Below, piece after piece: positions 58,268 through 64,000 of a DNA stretch of 64,000 nt; position 1 is the stretch's first letter, and the number at the start of each line of letters is the position of its first letter. The notes below the pieces were generated by a model. That model made no database searches. It had not been told where the DNA came from and worked only from the letters and a program-made list of their open reading frames with translations. This stretch comes from Paramoeba atlantica. Its lineage: Eukaryota > Discosea. A program made the position numbers and the translations under genes. The stretch lies in the NCBI GenBank assembly GCA_977017575.1, contig CDRNVI010000039.1:558001-622000 (forward strand). The letters run 5' to 3'.

Positions 58268-59590
58268 TTAGTCCAGTTTGTCCATCACAATACCTTTGTT
58301 TCCAAGATCAGCACGAATAATTCTAAATTCAGGTAATTGATTTTCCACAGTGTGACTGAGAAAGTGTTGTACTAAGCGCTTATTTTCTAAACCTTTTACA
58401 ACTGCAAATATAGCGTCGTAGCCACCTGATCCAGGACATCCTGCGCATATGACGCCTTTTATATCCGATATGCAGTTCAATACGGCCTCATATTCTAAGG
58501 GTTCCACGGGACACTTAGCACCGAGACCAAGAGTACGTAGACTTTCACGAATTCTACGAAACACGCGCTGCATGTGAATACAAATTTCTTCGGACGAACT
58601 GGAACATGAAGTCTCCAGTAATAGCCCCCAAAGTTCCATGAACTCATGGTTTGCCTTAACCAAAGAGGCCCATGCAGTAGAGTTGGGGTGTTCTTGTAAG
58701 TGCTTCATAACAGAATGTACCATTGATCTTGTGGAAGAGCCTTCTCCTGCTTGAGCTAAGACAATGTGAATAGATGTGTCCTTCCCATCCTCACTTTCGC
58801 TGGAAAAAGATCCAAGATTGTTTTGCTCATGGTAATGATCGAGTCGAACATTGCCGCAAAGATATGATCTGAAGAAATTCTCTAATGATATCGAACTCTC
58901 TAGCTTTCGAAATGAAACACCGGAGAAAATTTCAGGACTGAAGCGCCGATAAATGCCAGTCCCGTAAACTGCGCTGCATATGTCAAATCCACTCCCTTTC
59001 CCACCTTGAGCTTGAAAATGAGCCAATTGCGCCAGAACATGAGCATCTTCAAGAAATCGATATGAAAACTTTGTCTCATTTTCAGACGGAAAGAAGGTAT
59101 ACAGAAGAGCGCCGGTCAGACTAGCGGTTAGAGCAGCGCTTGACCCGATTCCTGTTTTGTGAAAGGAACCGCCATCTTTTTTAAAAATTTCCTGATCCAC
59201 CTCGCGTCTAGCACCGTAGAAAGCGTCATCCGCATTGAGATCAACAGTAATGAAACGCAAGGGCACGCCTTTTTCATGTAGCTCATGCCATGCCACCACG
59301 TATGTTACTATGCATGTTACCACATACTCCACATACACATTGGTTGCCTCCGAAACGCGCCACATAATACCCTTGGCATTATACTTTATAGCGTACACTG
59401 TGTCAAAGCGACTTGAGCGTATTTCAATGTATCCCGTTGAGTTCTGACTCAAGTTTGTCGTTATATCAGAGTAGAAACGAGCAGAGGTGGTAAGTACAAG
59501 CCCCTTGTTTTCTGGATAAAGAATCGCGTATCCCCCCACAATGAGTACTTTTCCAGGACATGAAATCCGGAAGGGGGTGTTTGGCCCCAT
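58268..59590 (-). CDS. ERG8: Phosphomevalonate kinase (ERG8 type)
   Basis: Phosphorylates phosphomevalonate in the mevalonate route to isoprenoids. The 440-residue GHMP kinase opens with APGK-like text (FRISCPGKVLIVGGYAILYPENKGLVLTT in pattern), which is the PMK rather than the mevalonate-kinase form. The ATP loop is HKTGIGSSAALTASLTGALL (about 144). AQGGKGSGFDICSAVYGTGIYRRF follows (about 197-220), the PMK signature, and the C-terminal GHMP motif GVICAGCPGSGGYDAIFAV (about 375). Length and order match fungal and trypanosomatid ERG8 (430-450). ATG start. There is no clear peroxisomal tail; trypanosomatid counterparts are glycosomal, so location here is open. Confidence 0.94.
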   Translation of the reverse strand: MGPNTPFRISCPGKVLIVGGYAILYPENKGLVLTTSARFYSDITTNLSQNSTGYIEIRSSRFDTVYAIKYNAKGIMWRVSEATNVYVEYVVTCIVTYVVAWHELHEKGVPLRFITVDLNADDAFYGARREVDQEIFKKDGGSFHKTGIGSSAALTASLTGALLYTFFPSENETKFSYRFLEDAHVLAQLAHFQAQGGKGSGFDICSAVYGTGIYRRFSPEIFSGVSFRKLESSISLENFFRSYLCGNVRLDHYHEQNNLGSFSSESEDGKDTSIHIVLAQAGEGSSTRSMVHSVMKHLQEHPNSTAWASLVKANHEFMELWGLLLETSCSSSSEEICIHMQRVFRRIRESLRTLGLGAKCPVEPLEYEAVLNCISDIKGVICAGCPGSGGYDAIFAVVKGLENKRLVQHFLSHTVENQLPEFRIIRADLGNKGIVMDKLD

Positions 59591-59789
59591 GTGGCAGTCT
59601 TAGTCTGAAAATCGGTCCGGCATATAAAAGAACCTCAACGTATTATCACAATATCATTCTTATCCAAAATATTCACATCAAAAATCAAAAGAGGCTAGAA
59701 ACGTAAATGTCCCTGTCATTATTCAAAAATTTATTGACAAGTAAAAATGGTATTTCTAGGCATTTTAGACATTTTATTGGGCTCGAAAA

Positions 59790-59830
59790 TACTGTACCCC
59801 CCTACTTAATGTCACCGCTTTTCGGGAAAA
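59790..59830. repeat. Isolated element end (CTGTACCCCCC type)
   Basis: TACTGTACCCCCC followed by TACTTAATGTC resembles the termini of the elements at 18239 and 38704. No matching inverted end was found nearby, so this is either a solo remnant or the left edge of a decayed insertion. Confidence 0.4.
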
Positions 59831-59849
59831 AGGACAATTAAATAGGGTG

Positions 59850-61960
59850 GGTGCAAAATTTGAAGAAAGTAGGAGAAAATCTAAAATATTTGCTTTTATT
59901 GTTCTTGTGTAAGCGTAGATACAGTTACAGAAACAGTATCAATATGGTTTCGTGGGGAGTTCGCCACATGCGGAGTTCGCCACAAAAGGTGTGGCGTAAA
60001 ATACAAGAAAATGTCGACGAATACGATATTTTTGGGTTCGCCGTCGACGGCGGTACCGATAGAGTACTCGGTGAGGATATACTTGTTGTACAGTTTTCCT
60101 GTAGTTCTGTATACTGGTCCTCATCACTAGATTCTGCCCATGCACCACGCGAAACATGGAGCTTTCAATGGAGCCGAAGTTGGTCAAAGCATCATTAATG
60201 ATCTCCGCTTACGTTTGGGAGTAGATCGGATGATGAAATGGGCATACATGATCGCAGACAGAGCAGTGGTTAATCATGGCGCTCGCCATGAGGCAGAAAA
60301 TGAATTTCGAAGGTAAATTTTTAACAGATGAAACTACTTGGTTCATTGGTGGTTTGAAACTTCTTGGTGCGCGCATACGGGCCACCAAAGAAGCGCAAGA
60401 GGAATGGGTCCTTGCTAAAGTCCCTAAGGTATCCACGTCCTTGGGTAAATTTAAGGACTTCCCCAAGCAATGCGCCCTACCCCTGCACCGCCTCTGCGGG
60501 AGTCCCCGATGGAATTACATCGTGCGGACCCACGAACTCGAGGTTACAAAGAAGGCAAACTTGCAAGTGGACGCGGCCATCACGACATGCTCTGAAGCCT
60601 TAATCGGGTGGGTGGTGCCCTGGAAACGAAGCCGTTCGCAAACAAAGTATTTACGGCGGACTTCTTCCTTTACGGCGCACCATCCCCTTCGAAGACAAGG
60701 CGGAGGGCATGCAGGCCAGGGCGGTTAACGTTTTGCAAGGTCTTTCGCCGGACCCGTCAGCCAAGGAGCTGAGACGCACCTATGTTGCGGCGAAGCTAGA
60801 CAAGGATCGTTCGGTCACGCATTTGATCTGTATGAGACAGATCTAAAACGTCCGTTTGACGAAATGGATAAATGCATGGCAGAACAGGTCGGAGTACTAC
60901 ACGCGTGACCCGGAATTGGAAATTGAAGCTACAATTGTATACTCCGGTACCTGATTGCACCCACCTCGGACCCAGAGCTCCAGTATGTGTGCGACGCAGC
61001 CGATAAAGGAGTTAAGGAGACATTCCGGAACCTAGTTATTCAGGTTCTTTCTCTCTTCTACTCATTCAGGAACCCAGGCTCCCAATACGTGACCCGAAAC
61101 TCACTCGCACCTGCCCAAGAACTGGAAGCCAACACGGGATGGACCCTGCACGGCACGCAGATGGAAGTGTTCCGTGGGGGGGGGGGCAAAAAGTCGTACT
61201 CAGATCAACGCTCTGTTCTTCTTCACTCTAGTAGCATCAGTGTAACTACACTCTCGAAATTGATGCCAAACGAGACCCGCGAATGCCCGGCTGAATGGTG
61301 TTCCTGGAGCTCGGCGTCCCATACAAATTAACGGCAAGCTTTTTTCAACCACGTCGGCCTGCGACGCAGCGAAACCATTTCCGAGGAATGATAGACGGCC
61401 CAGGTTCTGTTACCCCTCATGGGGGAAAAACTGTGACCTAGTCAACAAGAGCTCACACCTCACCTCTCGTACCCCAAGTATCAACACGCCTATACCCACG
61501 TCAAAACAAGTGCAGGATTTACCACCCGACACAGCTGACAACGCCATAGACAGTTTACCATCGCTCGCCACGATGTGCATTACCTCGATTAACACTTGCA
61601 AAAATGTTTCGTATCGATGCCGGCAACTATGGGCCGCCGTGCGTTCAGACGTGCTTTGCGCCGCAGCGAAAGAAAACACCGCTTGGACTCTGTTGGCCAT
61701 GCTGCCGAAGTGTGTGCTCCCCGCCACTCACCGTGGAGGTCGAAACGGGCATACATTGTATATCCTACTCGCTGACAGGCCGGGGATTATGCCTCACTCT
61801 GGGAGAACGCAGTTAGCGTCCTCGAAAAGAAACGATCAGCTTCTACTCATGTTGGAGTGATGCGAACAGAAGTTCCGGCAGAACTCCTGGCACAAGGTGA
61901 ACTAACTCGAGGAATGACCGCTCTCACCGCGTCCCCTTTGGCTCCAGACGTGCAGATGTA
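59850..61960 (+). mobile_element. Fossil RT-type retroelement relic(s)
   Basis: The plus strand carries coding-like pieces broken in several places. The clearest, near 60276-60600, reads GGLKLLGARI and LHRLCGSPRWNYIVRTHELE, the post-catalytic (thumb) region of reverse transcriptases in protist and oomycete retroelements. A piece near 61660-61780 (TAWTLLAMLPKCVLPATHRGG) resembles the start of the same type of protein, so two copies or a rearranged copy may be joined. No LTR, capsid or envelope part is recognised. It is probably non-LTR and long inactive. It occupies the spacer upstream of the PMK gene, against the polycistron. Confidence 0.5.
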
Positions 61961-62029
61961 GGATTTAGTGCTCTGAAAGCAAATACGCGAAAATGGCCCC
62001 ATTTGTACCTAAGAATCATCATTTTTGGC

Positions 62030-62307
62030 TTACATGTAAATCCTTCCTGTTTCTTCGGCTTTCCTGGCCAAATTTACTTTTTTAGTCGCTTCGTTAAACG
62101 CGGAGGTAGTTTTCAATGCGAAGCTCGCAGCATCAACCCACCCAAATATGTGTTCTAACACGCCTTGAGAAAACAAGAATAAGGAAAATTTGTCACGAAA
62201 GTTGACAGAAAAGAGAAAGCTGGTCAAGAAAGCATGTCCCCCCAGGAAGAGAGATTTGGCTATTTTGACCAAAAAACTATTCTCTTACTGGGGGGTCTGC
62301 CGTAGTA
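62030..62307. repeat. Decayed MITE copy, two families joined
   Basis: 62076-62135 matches one arm of the palindrome at 53710-53830 (TAAACGCGGAGGTAGTTTTC). 62150-62307 matches the right half of the nested MITE at 34039-34354, including AGAGAGATTTGGC and the end CTCTTACTGGGGGG. Whether this is one element with composite structure or two neighbouring insertions is unclear. Confidence 0.65.
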
Positions 62308-62339
62308 GTTATAATGCGAATTCAGTGATCATTGCTTGA

Positions 62340-63443
62340 TCATTGTTCGTTGTTCCGCAAAACTCTTTTTGAAGCGAGTACACGTAAATTTTGGGCGCGA
62401 ATCTTTAGTTTCTTGGCGAGAATATTTTGGTTCATTCTGTTACATATGAGTAACGCGTCGCGAAGCATATTTCGTAAATGCAGGTGAATGGGATCTGAGG
62501 GAGGTGCACCAAGAGCTAGCGGGGCACCATCGAAAGATGCAGATGAAGTATAGTGAAGTGCTTTAAGAAACTTTTCAACTGTTCCTTGAAAAGGTGTAAC
62601 CAAAATTTTCAAAGCATCGTTCCAATTACCTCCTTTATATAGAGTACGCGCTAATGTACAAGCCAATGGTGGGCAACGAGAGATTTCTTCTTTCTCAGAG
62701 TGTTCTAGAATCAGTTCGGAGGCCTCAATCCAATATTCACGCCTCCGAGCTATGGCTCCTAAATACACATAATGAGTAGATGTAACATACTTCATCATTT
62801 TTGCGTCATTAAAAAAAGCCATCGTTTCTACCACGTTATTGTTCTGATAATAGTGGCGAAGCAGAGCTACAGTCAGAAGTTTTCTCTCTGAAGGAAAGCT
62901 TTGCAGCATTCTGGTTACTTCTTTAGGGCTGCAATTTGTGTCTAGTGATCTTAAGAGTGCGAACTGCAGAGAAATTTGACATGGAGATGTTTTCAGTCCA
63001 AAATGTTGATAATGATTCTGGAGTCTGCACGCAAGACTCAAAGCCTGATCGGGACGTATGTATGACAGACTGAAAAGCAAGTAAGAGCACAAAGAAGATA
63101 TCCACCCGCACATCGTCGCATGATTTACATATCCTTGATACGGCTTTCCAGGAGGACTGCTTCGTGTGCCAGACATCGAGCACGCATGCAACAAAACTCT
63201 TTCCTCGTAAGTTTGTATAAAATTTCTTGTCTGCAATATTAGGTTTGTAACGCATGACGGATTCTTGCAAAGAAGTAACGGAAGAAGTCCCTTTACGGAA
63301 AGCAGCACAGAACACCGAGGTCGTAGCTTATTTTGATTATTCAAGATTGCTATGGCTCGTTCCCATCTATTTGTCCGAACACAGGTATGCAGGAAATCTC
63401 GTAATTCCTGCTTAGATATGACTTCCGAAATGATAATTTTCAA
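62340..63443 (-). CDS. Helical-repeat (PPR/TPR-like) protein, no ATG at apparent 5' end
   Basis: About 367 codons of alpha-helical repeat text: LRDFLHTCVRTNRWERAIAIL at the start (a PPR-like pair), ALSLACRLQNHYQHFGL, LLTVALLRHYYQNNNVVETMAFFNDAK and CTLARTLYKGGNWNDALKIL. Probably a mitochondrial RNA-related protein. The frame opens after a TAG at 63456-63458 and the first in-frame ATG is only at about 63176 (MSGTRSS), which would drop the first repeats. An ATG in another frame lies at 63465-63467, so a frameshift or sequence error near 63440 is possible. The protein is probably real; the start is unresolved. Confidence 0.65.
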   Translation of the reverse strand: MKIIISEVISKQELRDFLHTCVRTNRWERAIAILNNQNKLRPRCSVLLSVKGLLPLLLCKNPSCVTNLILQTRNFIQTYEERVLLHACSMSGTRSSPPGKPYQGYVNHATMCGWISSLCSYLLFSLSYIRPDQALSLACRLQNHYQHFGLKTSPCQISLQFALLRSLDTNCSPKEVTRMLQSFPSERKLLTVALLRHYYQNNNVVETMAFFNDAKMMKYVTSTHYVYLGAIARRREYWIEASELILEHSEKEEISRCPPLACTLARTLYKGGNWNDALKILVTPFQGTVEKFLKALHYTSSASFDGAPLALGAPPSDPIHLHLRNMLRDALLICNRMNQNILAKKLKIRAQNLRVLASKRVLRNNEQ

Positions 63444-63781
63444 TCGGCTTTTTGTCTAAAAACATCCATTGGATATAAAGAAGAAAAATTCTATCATTTC
63501 AATTATTTCACATTATTGAAATTAAAAAATATTATTATTATAATTAAAAAAACATTAAGTCTCAATATAAAATGTAAATTAATACATAAACTTTAGTGAA
63601 AACAAACTGATAAAAGCTGAAGCCAAAACTTAGAATAGAATATGAAACTCTATTTTTTTACTCTATACCTTGCTTCCACAAAAACGTGGTATTACTTTAT
63701 ATGCAATATTATCAACGAAACGATTTTCAAAAAATTCATAGCACAAAGGACACTATGAATAAAGAATTCATATTGTGTCGC
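63444..63781. other. Very AT-rich spacer
   Basis: Dominated by A/T runs (attattatta, aaaaaacatt) with no gene, inverted element or RNA gene recognised. Confidence 0.45.
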
Positions 63782-64000
63782 TTACGCCTCGAACGTACAT
63801 GTTGAGTACATAATAGCAACTAAATCTGCGTGGAGGTTTCCGTTGCAGTGATGCACTATCATTAGGATAATCCGATGATTGTTTTGTGGCGCTGAAAGGG
63901 TGTGTTTCGTCACACGAATCAGATCCGACCTTCCGTTTTCGCGAAGTAGTTCCCGAGATAAGCTCTCCATTATCAGAGTCACGATTTCGCCAAAGCTTTG
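63782..64000 (-). CDS. C-terminal part of a gene running off the right edge
   Basis: The frame is open from the window edge to TAA and reads QSFGEIVTLIMESLSRELLR, then RVTKHTLSAPQNNHRIILMI, VHHCNGNLHADLVAIMYSTC and TFEA. An internal ATG (63970) could start a 62-residue protein, but the upstream frame is equally protein-like, so a truncated larger gene is preferred. The text alternates helix and strand; the family is not recognised. Confidence 0.5.
   Translation of the reverse strand, partial: QSFGEIVTLIMESLSRELLRENGRSDLIRVTKHTLSAPQNNHRIILMIVHHCNGNLHADLVAIMYSTCTFEA

Noticed and set aside
1-64000. tRNA, rRNA, snRNA or spliced-leader RNA genes
   Set aside because: I looked for T-arm words such as GGTTCGAAT and for conserved rRNA cores by eye and found none that paired into a cloverleaf; a covariance-model scan was not possible.
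1-64000. Bacterial origin suggested by intron-free genes on one strand
   Set aside because: Proteasome RPT2, SRP72, LSm5, eIF1, NLE1, Sac phosphatase and JBP2 are eukaryotic; the layout fits a kinetoplastid polycistron.

Overview
The window is nuclear DNA from a kinetoplastid protist. The strongest marker is a full-length JBP2 (14.9-18.0 kb), the fusion of a thymidine hydroxylase with a SNF2 helicase that starts synthesis of base J. Every recognisable host gene lies on the minus strand without introns, spaced closely. That is the layout of a kinetoplastid polycistron matured by spliced-leader trans-splicing, and pyrimidine tracts ending in AG precede several start codons. The base composition, the plant-like LRR proteins and the many DNA transposons do not look like Trypanosoma or Leishmania. 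An early-branching or free-living lineage (prokinetoplastid or bodonid) is more likely, but the species cannot be fixed from sequence alone.

Layout in transcription order, high to low coordinates. 64-53.9 kb: an edge-truncated gene, a helical-repeat protein, ERG8-type phosphomevalonate kinase, an FHA-kinase and a membrane-anchored fatty aldehyde dehydrogenase, with reverse-transcriptase relics between them. 53.2-40.8 kb: a broken Tc1/mariner-type element, a RanBP2-finger protein, a PPR-like protein, an RPAP2/Rtr1-like protein, an NSUN2-like RNA methyltransferase, two unknown genes and an LRR gene cut by a transposon. 40.8-31.0 kb: that transposon (pogo-type transposase remnant plus Ulp1-like protease ORF), a zinc-finger 2H phosphoesterase, LSm5, a Sac-domain phosphatase, a Tc1-derived element with another element nested in it, and a 2.4-kb Tc1/mariner-like transposon. 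30.9-18.6 kb: extended-PHD protein, mercaptopyruvate sulfurtransferase, an intact LRR gene, eIF1, an mL43-like mitoribosomal candidate, a second 2H phosphoesterase, a tiny 51-codon gene, a PABP2-like RRM protein and a PH-like protein. 18.0-0.15 kb: JBP2, a zinc-ribbon protein, Notchless/NLE1, a J-domain protein, RPT2, Trm112, a Tctex-type dynein light chain, SRP72 and an unknown protein.

Most genes are housekeeping (protein targeting, proteasome, ribosome assembly, translation initiation, tRNA modification, mevalonate pathway) and their order implies no shared pathway, as expected where co-transcription does not mean co-function. Between them sits an unusually rich set of TA-flanked inverted-repeat elements. 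I see seven well-delimited ones of different end sequence, plus decayed copies, some nested.

The most notable points are: the LRR gene whose frame is restored across the transposon if one TA is kept; the pairing of a pogo-type DDE remnant with a Ulp1-like cysteine protease inside one pair of inverted repeats; and two Tc1/mariner-type transposases with 47 and 51 residues between the second and third catalytic acids. No rRNA, tRNA, CRISPR array or LTR was found.
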